From: Parabacteroides distasonis ATCC 8503
GTDB taxonomy: Bacteria > Bacteroidota > Bacteroidia > Bacteroidales > Tannerellaceae
DNA: 64,000 nucleotides
NCBI RefSeq assembly: GCF_000012845.1
Contig: NC_009615.1
Coordinates: 3,536,501-3,600,500, forward strand
Direction: 5' to 3'
Position numbers and translations under genes: made by a program. The notes below the pieces were generated by a model. That model was not told the DNA's origin, ran no database searches, and saw only the letters and a list, made by a program, of their open reading frames with translations. Positions 44,800 to 54,072 of this stretch are shown here, one piece after another. Position 1 is the first letter of the stretch, and every line of letters starts with the position of its first letter.

Positions 44800-44905
44800 A
44801 ACGGGTCTCGTCCAAATACCCTTTTACATTCAAGGGTTATCATTCCCTCTCAACTTATCGCCAAAAACACTCTTCTATTTGACTATTACAAGGACGAGAC
44901 CCGTT
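44800..44905. repeat. 14-bp inverted repeat with 78-nt spacer and inner hairpin
   Basis: AACGGGTCTCGTCC (44800-44813) and GGACGAGACCCGTT (44892-44905) are perfect inverted copies. The spacer starts with a smaller hairpin (ACCCTT / AAGGGT, 44818-44837). T- and A-rich sequence follows. It could terminate the upstream transcript or be the remnant of a small mobile repeat. The remaining 44906-45118 is AT-rich without a visible feature. Confidence 0.7.
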
Positions 44906-45118
44906 TAATAATAACTTTATATCTCTTGGATATATTGATTATTATAGTATACAATAAAGCAGGTTACTTTGCGTATTAAGAGGATAAAACAATCGTTACT
45001 ATATAATATATAAAAATATCATTTTATAACAGGAATAATAATTAATAGTAATAGAATAATAAACTATATTGGCTCAAATGTTTATTGTTTGAAAGGTTCC
45101 ATTAAAACATTAGACAAA

Positions 45119-46066
45119 ATGAACAAATTATTATTAATTACGATCTTGTTAATCATCTTTACCGGATGTCATGAAAATCAGCAGTGGATGTCCAAAGAGA
45201 AATCAACCGCACGAAAGTCAGTTCTTGAAATGACCACCCGGTCCTATACGGCAGGTTCTTCAGTATTCACCGAAATTCTGCCCGAAGGGTCCGAAATAGG
45301 ATTATTTATAACCTATGGTAATCAAGACAGTTTATATAAAGGCGCATCTCTTTATAAAAACGTAAAATCAAAGGCTGTAGGCTCATCAAAAGGTTCTTTA
45401 AAATGGAAACAAACACCGCAGGTATTCCTTAGATCTAATCGACCAGTCATGATCTACGCTTACTCACCTTATAAAGTACAAATACCGTTAGATCCTACCT
45501 CCATACCGATCAAAATATCCCCAATCGCGGCGGAAACCCCCTCTTATGAATATGGGAGGCTCTCGCAAGGCCAAAAAGAGGTCAACCGTAAATCTCCGCT
45601 CGCGAAACTCTCCATGAATTATGCATTATCACTTCTCTCATTCGAAATATATCAAGATTCGGACATCAACGGGCTATTCAAGCTAACCTCCATACAGATC
45701 GGTAACCGTGCGGGAGGTAATACCTTGCAATATACCGGGACAATGGATATCGTAACCGGAAATATCAAAGGAACTCCCGGGGCATATAAAGCCACTTTAC
45801 TTACAATAGATCCATCCGTAACTTTACGACACGCGAAAGCGGAGGAGCAAAATATCCGTATAGTCCCTACCTACTCTCCTATCCGGGAAAAAGAAGTTGA
45901 GGCGATCTTTACTATCAATGGAAGAACTTACAAATACATCATTCCGGAAGGCACCTGCTGGAATAAAGGATATAAATATTCCTATAAGTTATATTTCGAT
46001 GGTAAAGATATCAGGTTACACGATTCCGTCGCCTATATATGGACACCTAAACTGAAGAAAAAATAA
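45119..46066 (+). CDS. fimbrillin-family lipoprotein, second copy
   Basis: 315 aa from MNKLLLITILLIIFTGCHEN (lipobox FTGC); the longer frame uses a TTG at 45089 and lacks a signal-like start. It is paralogous to 43648-44616 throughout: GSEIGLFITYGNQDSLYKGASLYKNVKSKA, PVMIYAYSPYKV, ALSLLSFEIYQDS, IQIGNRAGGNTLQYTGTMDI and YKLYFDGKDIRLHDS. Identity is moderate, so the duplication is old. Role as for the first copy. Confidence 0.88.
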   Translation: MNKLLLITILLIIFTGCHENQQWMSKEKSTARKSVLEMTTRSYTAGSSVFTEILPEGSEIGLFITYGNQDSLYKGASLYKNVKSKAVGSSKGSLKWKQTPQVFLRSNRPVMIYAYSPYKVQIPLDPTSIPIKISPIAAETPSYEYGRLSQGQKEVNRKSPLAKLSMNYALSLLSFEIYQDSDINGLFKLTSIQIGNRAGGNTLQYTGTMDIVTGNIKGTPGAYKATLLTIDPSVTLRHAKAEEQNIRIVPTYSPIREKEVEAIFTINGRTYKYIIPEGTCWNKGYKYSYKLYFDGKDIRLHDSVAYIWTPKLKKK

Positions 46067-46163
46067 TCAGTATATAAAATAAGAGTACTAATCTATGGAA
46101 CTTTTCATTCTTACCGTAAAGCCTATCGAGAATAAATACGCCCGGACTCTAATCTTTTTTGCC

Positions 46164-46171
46164 TATTTTTG
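46164..46171 (+). promoter_or_regulatory. -7 box of the sigma-factor operon
   Basis: TATTTTTG fits TAnnTTTG and lies 107 bp before the first ATG, inside an upstream extension of that frame, so the extension is unlikely to be translated. Confidence 0.5.
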
Positions 46172-46277
46172 TAACAAACAAATCCCTTATCCCGTCTTCT
46201 TTGTGAAAGCCCCCACTCTAAGGCGCACGGACGAAGGGCGATCCAAAAACATAGTATTAACGAAAAAGTCAATTACA

Positions 46278-46733
46278 ATGAAAAGATTACTAGTGTTACT
46301 GGCCATCCTCCTTATCAGCCAAGTAGGATACGGGCAGCAGAAGATGGATCAATTATTCAATGCTTTCCGGGGTGAAAGCGATGTTACTTCCGTAAATATC
46401 GGAAACATAACGATGAAGCTAGCCAGCCTGTTCACCGAGACAATGGGAGTAAACGGTATAGATATCCTTGAATTTGATAATTGTGCCCAAGAGGTGAAAG
46501 ACCGACTGTCTACCGCCATACGGAACCTGAGAGATTCTGATTACGAGACGATGGTCACGGCAAATGAAAGGGACAGTCGCACGAAAGTTCTTGTCAAAAT
46601 AAAAGAGGATATGATCCGTGAACTGGTCATATTCACGACAGGAAGCGACAATGCGTTAATCCGTATCAAAGGAAAGATCAGCCCGTCCGATCTAGACCGG
46701 GTAATCAATGAGCACAAAACTGGAAATCATTAA
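46278..46733 (+). CDS. DUF4252 family exported protein
   Basis: 151 aa from MKRLLVLLAILLISQVGYGQQ, a clear signal peptide; the frame extending to 46095 precedes the promoter and is rejected. The DUF4252 pattern is short: DVTSVNIGNITMKLAS, then an SxxxxNLRDSDYETM helix and LVKIKEDMIRELVIFT. The function of the family is not known. It is first of four genes (this, ECF sigma factor, one-span membrane protein, second DUF4252), a conserved Bacteroidetes arrangement suggesting these proteins are the target or sensor of the sigma factor. Confidence 0.85.
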   Translation: MKRLLVLLAILLISQVGYGQQKMDQLFNAFRGESDVTSVNIGNITMKLASLFTETMGVNGIDILEFDNCAQEVKDRLSTAIRNLRDSDYETMVTANERDSRTKVLVKIKEDMIRELVIFTTGSDNALIRIKGKISPSDLDRVINEHKTGNH

Positions 46734-46744
46734 GGGCGATACTG

Positions 46745-47257
46745 ATGGACGTTGATGTTTTTAAACAACGGTTCCTACCCTTTCATCCTAAACTCTATCG
46801 GATCGCTTATGCCTTATTAGACAATAAAGCGGATGCGGAAGACATACTTCAAGATGCCTATTGCAAATTATGGAATAAAAGGGATGAGCTGGGAGATATC
46901 CAGAATCCGGAAGCATTTTCCATAACATTGGTCAAAAATCTTTGTCTGGATTTCCTGCGCTCGCCCAAAGCAAGCCGAAGAGACAACGAAGAGGCATTGG
47001 AGACCGTTCTATTAACGACCGACTCCTCGCCGGAAAAGGAATTGGAAGAAAAAGAGGATATCCGGCGTATACAAGAACTGATAGAACAGCTCCCCGAGAA
47101 CCAGAGGCAGGTAATCCGCCTGCGTGGTATTGAGGATTGTTCCTATGAGGACATTGAACAGATTACAGGGCTTAGCTCCTCTAATATAAGAACATTACTT
47201 TCCCGGGCACGCAAATTGATCCGGGAGAAACTAGAAAAAGCAAGTTGTCATGGATGA
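46745..47257 (+). CDS. ECF-family RNA polymerase sigma factor
   Basis: 170 aa. Region 2 shows YALLDNKADAEDILQDAYCKLWNKRDEL and VKNLCLDFLRSPKA. Region 4 shows LPENQRQVIRLRGIEDCSYEDIEQITGLSSSNIRTLLSRARKLIRE in pieces. It lacks regions 1 and 3, as ECF factors do. It overlaps the next gene by 8 bp, so the two products are made together, as with sigma/anti-sigma pairs. Confidence 0.94.
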   Translation: MDVDVFKQRFLPFHPKLYRIAYALLDNKADAEDILQDAYCKLWNKRDELGDIQNPEAFSITLVKNLCLDFLRSPKASRRDNEEALETVLLTTDSSPEKELEEKEDIRRIQELIEQLPENQRQVIRLRGIEDCSYEDIEQITGLSSSNIRTLLSRARKLIREKLEKASCHG

Positions 47258-47642
47258 TAAAAAGATAGATGAACTAATAAACAAGGCACTCCAAGAGGAT
47301 TTAGCCTTACCGGAGGGACTTTCCGAAAGGCTGGAACGACAAATCGACTTCCTAGCCCAAGAAGAGATATCTCCCCGAGTCTCACGAAGACGTTCCTTCT
47401 ATTGGATAAGCGGAATCGCCGCCGCTATTCTTGGCGCCCTATTCCTCATCTTCACGGAGACAAATCGTCCGGCTCCCGTTATGGCCGATACCTTTACCGA
47501 TCCTGAAGAGGCAGCTGTCGTAGCCCAAAATGCCTTGGCGTTCATGTCTAGGAATTTAAACAAAGGTCTCGGGCAGGTCAATGAAGCCAGTCAAGAGATC
47601 ACAAAAATAAACAAGATCGTAAATAAACATTTAAATGATTAA
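47250..47642 (+). CDS. single-span membrane protein, putative anti-sigma factor
   Basis: 130 aa. A charged N-terminal cytoplasmic part (DDKKIDELINKALQEDLALPEGLSERLERQID) precedes one membrane span at about 50-69 (FYWISGIAAAILGALFLIF) and a C-terminal periplasmic helix. The layout and coupling to an ECF sigma gene suggest an anti-sigma factor, but no zinc-binding HxxxCxxC motif is present, so the call rests on context. Confidence 0.7.
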   Translation: MDDKKIDELINKALQEDLALPEGLSERLERQIDFLAQEEISPRVSRRRSFYWISGIAAAILGALFLIFTETNRPAPVMADTFTDPEEAAVVAQNALAFMSRNLNKGLGQVNEASQEITKINKIVNKHLND

Positions 47643-47646
47643 TACA

Positions 47647-48111
47647 ATGAGACTCAAACAACTATATACAATACTGCTTCTCTGCTGCGTGAATATCTGT
47701 TTTGCCCAGAACAAGCTTTTCGACAAATATGCGGATATGGACGATGTTACTTCCGTATATATCTCCAAAAAGATGTTTCAGATGATGCCGGTCATGGAAA
47801 CCGCCGGACTCAACCTTGCCAACCTGAAAGGGAAAATAGAATCCCTGCAAATACTCACCACCCAAAAAGCGGATTTAAGGGAACGAATGCGAGGTGAGTT
47901 CAAAGCCTTGATCGGAAAGGATCATGAAGAACTCATGCGAGTAAAAGATGGAAAGACCAAAGCCAATTTCTACGTCAAGCAACAAGGAGAACTGATACAG
48001 GAGTTGATCATGATAGCCGACATGGACGACGGGAGCTTCAGCGTCATGCAATTGTTAGGGCGTTTTACGCTCCAAGATGTGCAGGAAATTACCAGTGAGA
48101 TCAACAAATAA
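47647..48111 (+). CDS. DUF4252 family exported protein, second copy
   Basis: 154 aa from MRLKQLYTILLLCCVNICFAQ, a signal peptide; an ATG at 47635 overlaps the preceding gene and adds four residues. DDVTSVYISKKMFQMM matches DVTSVNIGNITMKL of the first copy; LIQELIMIADMDDGSFSVMQLLGRF also aligns. It ends the sigma-factor operon. Confidence 0.85.
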   Translation: MRLKQLYTILLLCCVNICFAQNKLFDKYADMDDVTSVYISKKMFQMMPVMETAGLNLANLKGKIESLQILTTQKADLRERMRGEFKALIGKDHEELMRVKDGKTKANFYVKQQGELIQELIMIADMDDGSFSVMQLLGRFTLQDVQEITSEINK

Positions 48112-48186
48112 TAGGATAATTTCGTGAAAACCATCGGCTTTTTATAGTATCTTCACCACCATAAGTTAAACAAAAATCATACGCGT

Positions 48187-49353
48187 ATGAAAAGATTCAT
48201 TTTTACAGGGATAATCATCCTGTTTGTAATGGCTGGATGTGGAGGCGACCATTCATCGACCGATGGTCTTATAACCGTGGATGTAAACGATAGTTATTCA
48301 ACCAAAAAAGAGTTGGTCCTTCAAGACTTCATGGATATGGAGTATATTCCGCTGGAAACAAACGATGAGTTTATCAATCGGGCATGCGTGCAGGCGGTTG
48401 GCGAGAAATACATAATCGTGACAAACTTTTACGATGATGGCAATATTTTCGTATATGGCCGGAACGGAAAAGCTATTCGCAAAATAAATCGCAAGGGACA
48501 AGGTGGAGAAGAATACGTGTCTATGAGATCGGTTTCGTTAGATGAAGAAAACGAAGAGATTTTCGTAAATGATTTTCATGCGAAAAAGATAAGGGTCTAT
48601 GATTTGGAAGGAAATTTCAAACGAAGTCTGAATCAAAGAAGCGAGAAAAGTTCGTTTTACGTGGAAATGCTTGATTATGACAAGGACAACTTGATTTGCT
48701 ATGATAAGTTTAATTTTGAGGTACCGTTCTTGCTTGTGTCGAAGCAAGATGGAAGTATAACGAAAGAAATCACGGTTCCATATAAAGAGAAGCAATTATT
48801 CCATATCGTTGAAAGACTTTATGATAAAGGAGAAACAAGAGCAGCTGGACCAGGTCCGTATAACAGTATAATTCCTTTTAAGGGTAATTGGATTCTATTT
48901 GAGGCCTCTTCAGATACGGTATACACCTTAATGCCTGATTACAGTTTGCGCCCGCTTATCGCACGAACACCCCCTATCCACACCATGGATCCGGGCGTTT
49001 TCGTCGTCTTAAGATTGATTTCCGATCGTTATTATTTCATGGAAAGCGTAACGAATATATATGATTTTAACACCGGAGAAGGTTTCCCGAGAAAGTACTT
49101 CGCATACGATACGCAAGAAAAGAAATTTTTCAACTATATCACATACAACGATGATTATTCTTATAAGAAAGAAATCTATATGGTGACATTTCCTCCCATC
49201 AATTCAAAAGGCGAATTGTGCTCTACCATCAATGCTTCCGAACTTTGCCAGGACTATAAAAGGGGAAAGCTGAAAGGCAAACTAAAAGAGGTGGCCGCGA
49301 CATTGGAAGAGGATGACAACCGGGTGGTAGTGTTGGTGAGACCTAAAAAGTAA
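48187..49353 (+). CDS. 6-bladed beta-propeller lipoprotein
   Basis: 388 aa. Lipobox signal MKRFIFTGIIILFVMAGCGGD. Bacteroidetes 6-bladed propeller pattern: DFMDMEYIPLETNDEFIN, GKAIRKINRKGQGGEEYVSM, DEENEEIFVNDFHAKKIRVYDLEGNFKRSL, NDDYSYKKEIYM and a basic C-terminus. The outer-membrane or periplasmic role is unknown. Members often sit near sigma or regulatory operons, as here 75 bp after the sigma operon. Confidence 0.85.
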   Translation: MKRFIFTGIIILFVMAGCGGDHSSTDGLITVDVNDSYSTKKELVLQDFMDMEYIPLETNDEFINRACVQAVGEKYIIVTNFYDDGNIFVYGRNGKAIRKINRKGQGGEEYVSMRSVSLDEENEEIFVNDFHAKKIRVYDLEGNFKRSLNQRSEKSSFYVEMLDYDKDNLICYDKFNFEVPFLLVSKQDGSITKEITVPYKEKQLFHIVERLYDKGETRAAGPGPYNSIIPFKGNWILFEASSDTVYTLMPDYSLRPLIARTPPIHTMDPGVFVVLRLISDRYYFMESVTNIYDFNTGEGFPRKYFAYDTQEKKFFNYITYNDDYSYKKEIYMVTFPPINSKGELCSTINASELCQDYKRGKLKGKLKEVAATLEEDDNRVVVLVRPKK

Positions 49354-49381
49354 ACGATTACCAATCATCGGTAATACGATC

Positions 49382-49412
49382 AAGCGGATTATTTCCCCGT
49401 AATAATCCGCTT
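49382..49412 (-). terminator. hairpin overlapping the mutS stop codon
   Basis: AAGCGGATTATT (49382-49393) and AATAATCCGCTT (49401-49412) pair perfectly over a 7-nt loop. The mutS stop codon lies in one arm. No T run follows, so its terminator strength is uncertain; it could act in both directions between converging genes. Confidence 0.5.
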
Positions 49413-52001
49413 AATCTCAATCAGTTTGTTCAAGGCTTCCAAGGGGGTAAGATTATTCACGTCCAAGTTCTTGATCTCATCCCGTACTTGGCTCAACACC
49501 GGATCATCCAACTGGAAGAAACTCAGCTGATACCCCTCGGCGGCAGAGGCGATCGCTTTTACAGGCTTACCCGTAATACCCTCCTGACGATTCTCGGACT
49601 CCAACTGCTTCAAGATCTCATTCGAACGCTTCACGATGCTTTTAGGCATACCGGCCATTTTCGCCACGTGGATACCAAAGCTATGCTCGCTTCCTCCCGG
49701 TATCAACTTACGCAAAAATATCACCTTATTCCCTACTTCCTTGACCGATACGTTATAGTTCTTGATCCGCTTAAAGGCACGCTCCATCTCGTTCAGCTCG
49801 TGGTAATGGGTAGCGAACAGCGTTTTCGCCTTCGCATTCGGGTGCTCATGAATATATTCCACGATCGCCCAAGCGATTGATATGCCATCGTAGGTACTGG
49901 TACCCCGCCCTAACTCGTCGAAAAGCACCAAGCTCCGGGAAGTCATATTATTTAATATATCGGAAGCCTCATTCATCTCGACCATAAAAGTAGACTCACC
50001 CACCGAGATATTATCCGAGGCGCCTACACGGGTAAATATCTTATCCACGATACCGATATGGGCGCTCTCGGCCGGAACAAAGCAACCGATTTGCGCCATG
50101 AGCGTAATCAAGGCTGTCTGACGCAATAAGGCAGACTTACCGGCCATATTCGGACCCGTGATAATGATGATCTGTTGTTTCTCGTCATCCAGATAGACAT
50201 CATTGGCGATATAAGGTTCTCCCAAGGGCAGTTGTTTCTCGATTACCGGGTGGCGACCTCCCTTTATGTCGATCTTGTCGGAATCACTCACGACCGGACG
50301 GATATACTTATTCGCCTCCGCGGCCTTGGCGAAAGATAAAAGGCAATCGATACGCCCGATCAAGTTCGCGTTCATCTGGATAGGCGGAATATACTCCGTC
50401 AAGGCCAATACCAGCTCATTGAAAAGGCGGGTCTCCAGAGCAAGGATCTTTTCTTCCGCCCCTAATATCTTCTCCTCGTATTCCTTCAACTCCTCGGTAA
50501 TATAGCGCTCGGCGTTCACCAAGGTCTGTTTACGGATCCAATTCGCCGGGACTTTATCCTTATGGGTATTACGTACCTCTATATAATAGCCGAAGACGTT
50601 GTTGAAAGCGATCTTCAAGCTTGGGATACCCGTCAATTCGATCTCGCGCTGCTGTACCTTCAACAAATAATCCTTGCCGGAATAAGCGATGGCACGCAAG
50701 TCATCCAATTCCTCGTTGACACCCTTCGCTATAATTCCTCCCTTATTGACCAACGAAGGGGGATCGTTATTAATCTCTTTCTCAATCCGGTCGCGGATCA
50801 AGGCGCAAGCGTTTAATTGCTCCCCGATCCGGCATAAGCTGGGTTCCCCGCTCGCCATACATGCCTCCTTGATCGGCTCGATCGCACGAAGCGCGACCTT
50901 TAGCTGAACCACCTCACGAGGAGATACACGGCCGACAGCCACCTTGGAGATAATACGTTCCAAATCGCCGATCTGCTCCAACTGCGTATCCAGCAACTCC
51001 TTTGTCTCCGGTTCACGGAAGAAATAATCCACGACCTCTTGGCGTTCTTGGATCGGTTTTACATCCTTTAGCGGGAATAGTATCCACCGGCGAAGCATAC
51101 GAGAGCCCATCGGCGAGATCGTCTTATCGATCACGTCCAACAAGCTTGTTCCCTCATCGTTCATCGTACCCACCAGTTCCAAGCTGCGTACCGTAAACTT
51201 ATCCAAGCGGACGTATCGATCCTCCTCGATACGGGATAAAGCGGTGATATGGGAAATATGCGTATGCTGGGTCTGGTCCAGATAATACAGAATCGCCCCG
51301 GAAGCGATAATACCTAATTTCAAGTGTTGTACGCCAAAACCCTTCAAGTTCTTCGTCTCGAAATGCTTCAACAGGCGATCCTCGGCGGCCGAGGTCGTAA
51401 AGATCCAGTCATCCAGCTCAAAGATAAAGAAACGAGGACCGAAAGCCTCCTCGAAACGCTTCTTGTTTCCCCGTTCGATCAACACTTCCTTCGGGGAAAA
51501 ATTATTGAGTAATTTGTCGATATAATCGATGGAACCCTCCGCTGTCATGAACTCGCCGGTAGAGATATCCAAGAAAGAAATACCACATACCTCCTTGGCG
51601 AAATGGATAGAGGCCAAGAAATTATTCTCTTTATGATTCAGTATATTATCATTGATGGAAACACCGGGAGTCACCAATTCCGTAATACCCCGCTTCACCA
51701 GTTTCTTCGTCAACTTAGGGTCTTCCAGCTGGTCGCAAATAGCCACACGCTTTCCGGCCCGCACCAACTTCGGCAGATAAGAATCCAAGGCATGATGTGG
51801 AAATCCCGCCATCTCAACATGCTGCCCTACGCCATTCGCACGTTTGGTCTGTACGATACCCAGTATTTCCGCGCCAATCACGGCGTCCTCGCCATACATC
51901 TCGTAAAAGTCTCCAACCCGGAATAAAAGGATAGCGTCCGGATGTTTCGCTTTTATATCGAAATACTGCTTCATCAAAGGGGTTTCCACAACTTTTGCCA
52001 C
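49389..52001 (-). CDS. mutS: DNA mismatch repair protein MutS
   Basis: 870 aa. It starts with the mismatch-binding domain ([25 protein letters not shown], with the Phe-x-Glu equivalents) and ends in the ABC ATPase: Walker [11 protein letters not shown] at about 617, [13 protein letters not shown] and [12 protein letters not shown]. MutS recognises mismatches and recruits MutL. The start codon appears to be GTG (52001); an ATG at 51974 would remove nine residues that match other MutS proteins. Confidence 0.96.
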   Translation of the reverse strand: MAKVVETPLMKQYFDIKAKHPDAILLFRVGDFYEMYGEDAVIGAEILGIVQTKRANGVGQHVEMAGFPHHALDSYLPKLVRAGKRVAICDQLEDPKLTKKLVKRGITELVTPGVSINDNILNHKENNFLASIHFAKEVCGISFLDISTGEFMTAEGSIDYIDKLLNNFSPKEVLIERGNKKRFEEAFGPRFFIFELDDWIFTTSAAEDRLLKHFETKNLKGFGVQHLKLGIIASGAILYYLDQTQHTHISHITALSRIEEDRYVRLDKFTVRSLELVGTMNDEGTSLLDVIDKTISPMGSRMLRRWILFPLKDVKPIQERQEVVDYFFREPETKELLDTQLEQIGDLERIISKVAVGRVSPREVVQLKVALRAIEPIKEACMASGEPSLCRIGEQLNACALIRDRIEKEINNDPPSLVNKGGIIAKGVNEELDDLRAIAYSGKDYLLKVQQREIELTGIPSLKIAFNNVFGYYIEVRNTHKDKVPANWIRKQTLVNAERYITEELKEYEEKILGAEEKILALETRLFNELVLALTEYIPPIQMNANLIGRIDCLLSFAKAAEANKYIRPVVSDSDKIDIKGGRHPVIEKQLPLGEPYIANDVYLDDEKQQIIIITGPNMAGKSALLRQTALITLMAQIGCFVPAESAHIGIVDKIFTRVGASDNISVGESTFMVEMNEASDILNNMTSRSLVLFDELGRGTSTYDGISIAWAIVEYIHEHPNAKAKTLFATHYHELNEMERAFKRIKNYNVSVKEVGNKVIFLRKLIPGGSEHSFGIHVAKMAGMPKSIVKRSNEILKQLESENRQEGITGKPVKAIASAAEGYQLSFFQLDDPVLSQVRDEIKNLDVNNLTPLEALNKLIEIKRIITGK

Positions 52002-52040
52002 GATAGTAATCTTTTAAATGCGTTTACGAATTAATCCGCA

Positions 52041-52048
52041 CAAAGGTA
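52041..52048 (-). promoter_or_regulatory. -7 box for mutS
   Basis: TACCTTTG on the minus strand fits TAnnTTTG, 39 bp before the mutS start. Confidence 0.5.
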
Positions 52049-52059
52049 CTATTTTTTTT

Positions 52060-52716
52060 CTATCCGTTTACTTTCTTATAATCCGCTAGAAAAGTAGCTA
52101 GCCCACTATCCGTTAACGGGTGTTTCAATAAGCCTTTAATGGCGGACAAAGGACAAGTAGCCACATCCGCCCCGGCCTCCACGCATTGGATGATATGCTG
52201 GGTGCTACGGATAGAAGCCGCTAAAACTTGGGTATCATAATCATAATAATCATACATTTCCACGATCTTACGTACCAGCTCTATCCCGTCGCTGGCAATA
52301 TCATCCAAACGCCCGACAAAGGGCGATACATACGTAGCCCCGGCCTTAGCCGCCAATAACGCCTGACCGACAGAGAAAACCAGCGTACAATTCGTACGGA
52401 TGCCTTTTCTGGTGAAATATTTTATCGCTTTAATCCCCGCTTCGATACAAGGTACTTTAACGACTATATTAGGATGTAAAGCTGCCAACTCCTCCCCTTC
52501 TTTTATCATGCCCTCTAAGTCGGTAGCGATTACCTCGGCGCTTACATCCCCGCCCACGATCTCGCAAATTTCCAAATAGTGTTTCCGTTGATTTTCCACC
52601 CCCCGGATTCCCTCTTTCGCCATTAAGGACGGATTAGTCGTCACGCCATCCAATACTCCCAATTCATTCGCTTCCCGGATCTGGTCCAGATTCGCCGTGT
52701 CAATAAAAAACTTCAT
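52060..52716 (-). CDS. transaldolase / fructose-6-phosphate aldolase (small TalC type)
   Basis: 218 aa, the length of the short TalC/MipB class. It begins MKFFIDTANLDQIREANELGVLDGVTTNPSLMAKEG in pieces. The Schiff-base lysine is in IVVKVPC and the phosphate site in TLVFSVGQALLAAKAGATYVSPFVGRLDD. It acts in the non-oxidative pentose phosphate pathway as a transaldolase, or as an aldolase yielding dihydroxyacetone; sequence alone does not decide. Confidence 0.93.
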   Translation of the reverse strand: MKFFIDTANLDQIREANELGVLDGVTTNPSLMAKEGIRGVENQRKHYLEICEIVGGDVSAEVIATDLEGMIKEGEELAALHPNIVVKVPCIEAGIKAIKYFTRKGIRTNCTLVFSVGQALLAAKAGATYVSPFVGRLDDIASDGIELVRKIVEMYDYYDYDTQVLAASIRSTQHIIQCVEAGADVATCPLSAIKGLLKHPLTDSGLATFLADYKKVNG

Positions 52717-52919
52717 AGCTTTAAACTTTAATGTTACGTATTTGTATAACCCTTCTGATTCGCTATTAGTTCTAAATCAACCGTCTCAATCCCCTACTAA
52801 TTCCATATACAAGTCGTTAAGCCGTTTGTGGAGATATAAAACAGCGTATTTTTCCGGGATAGGTATGCTTCTTGATACGATCTATGATCTTAGGGAGACG
52901 ATCGAGAAGAAGATATATT

Positions 52920-54071
52920 TTATTTTACAGACAAAGTATATTTCCTATCGATCCATTCGGCCAATGAAATACCGCCCAATTCTTCGATAGTCTCTTTCCT
53001 TTTATAAGGTTTTAGTTGATGAATACGTTTCCAAATATCATTAAGCCAGACCTCATATCGGTTAGGCAACATAAGTTCTGGACGGAATTCCGATATATCT
53101 AAGTCTAAATCATCACTATTAAGAAGATAGTTCTTTATTAAAGTCGCAGATTCTAACAACTCACCAACCACATGCGGTAAAGGAAAAGGCAGAAGTTCAT
53201 CATTCAGTTTCAATTGTTGGCCCCCTGCGGAAAAAGTGTCCCGCATATGAAAATTAACAACAGACCGGCGCGTACATAACCATAAGGCAGCATTCTCATA
53301 ATTCCCACTCACTACTTCCGGGAATAAAATAAATATCTCCGCTTTTAGTCTCTTATTCCTTTCCGGATCCGCATATTCTCCATTATCCACCCACAGGCTT
53401 ATATTCATATCCGTATGCTCCTCCAAACTTTCCTCAGCGGAAGTGCCCAACCACCAAGGCATAGCTTTCTTTTTGGCTTTAATGGCTTTTTCCCTATAAT
53501 ATTTTCGAACGATCTCTATAGAATCCGGAGCATTCCTTAATTGATCATAAGCAACTCCCATCTTACTAAAAATAGTCTGCTCTTTCGTTAATTCCATATT
53601 AATCAAATAACGGGGAGAATGGGTAACAGCTATATCGGAGAGACAATCCTCATAAGGACGGCACTTAAACTCCGCCGTCTTACCTCCCAGTTTGCCGAAG
53701 AGCATATAGATATTTTCTACATTCTTATCACGTGTAGACTCCACGATGCTACTTCCCGTAGATGTCCAATGGTTCTCTTTTGTAGATTTTACCTCAACCC
53801 CATAATATTTCTCCGCGATAATATCTGGAAAATATTGGGCGGAAACCAAGCGTATCTCCTCCACACGGAAAGGAGTTCTACCGCAAAGTTCTTTCATCAC
53901 GTTCACTACTACATTTTCCAGTTCCTTACTCTTACAATCGCAATACGTACCCGGAATAGCAGCTGCTTTTTCATTCAAGTATGATTCCAGCATAAACATA
54001 AAATCCGCAAAAGCCTCATCCGCTTTTTGAAGATTTCTATTACGCACAGTAATAATATTCTCCTCTTCCAT
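52920..54071 (-). CDS. type II restriction endonuclease (PD-ExK)
   Basis: 383 aa. The PD-(D/E)xK core is visible near residues 80-96: YFPDIIAEKYYGVEVKST, with Asp83, Glu93 and Lys95; an upstream Glu (51) could complete the site. It begins 1 bp after the cytosine methyltransferase gene stops, so it is the restriction partner. The recognition site cannot be derived. The rest (MPWWLGTSAEESLEEHTDMN, VVSGNYENAALWLCTRRSVVNFHMRD) is not recognised as any named prototype. It is AT-richer than mutS. Confidence 0.8.
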   Translation of the reverse strand: MEEENIITVRNRNLQKADEAFADFMFMLESYLNEKAAAIPGTYCDCKSKELENVVVNVMKELCGRTPFRVEEIRLVSAQYFPDIIAEKYYGVEVKSTKENHWTSTGSSIVESTRDKNVENIYMLFGKLGGKTAEFKCRPYEDCLSDIAVTHSPRYLINMELTKEQTIFSKMGVAYDQLRNAPDSIEIVRKYYREKAIKAKKKAMPWWLGTSAEESLEEHTDMNISLWVDNGEYADPERNKRLKAEIFILFPEVVSGNYENAALWLCTRRSVVNFHMRDTFSAGGQQLKLNDELLPFPLPHVVGELLESATLIKNYLLNSDDLDLDISEFRPELMLPNRYEVWLNDIWKRIHQLKPYKRKETIEELGGISLAEWIDRKYTLSVK

Positions 54072-54072
54072 A

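Noticed and set aside
46095..46277. upstream extension of the first DUF4252 frame
   Set aside because: It contains the -7 box and lacks a signal peptide; the ATG at 46278 gives a clean signal sequence.
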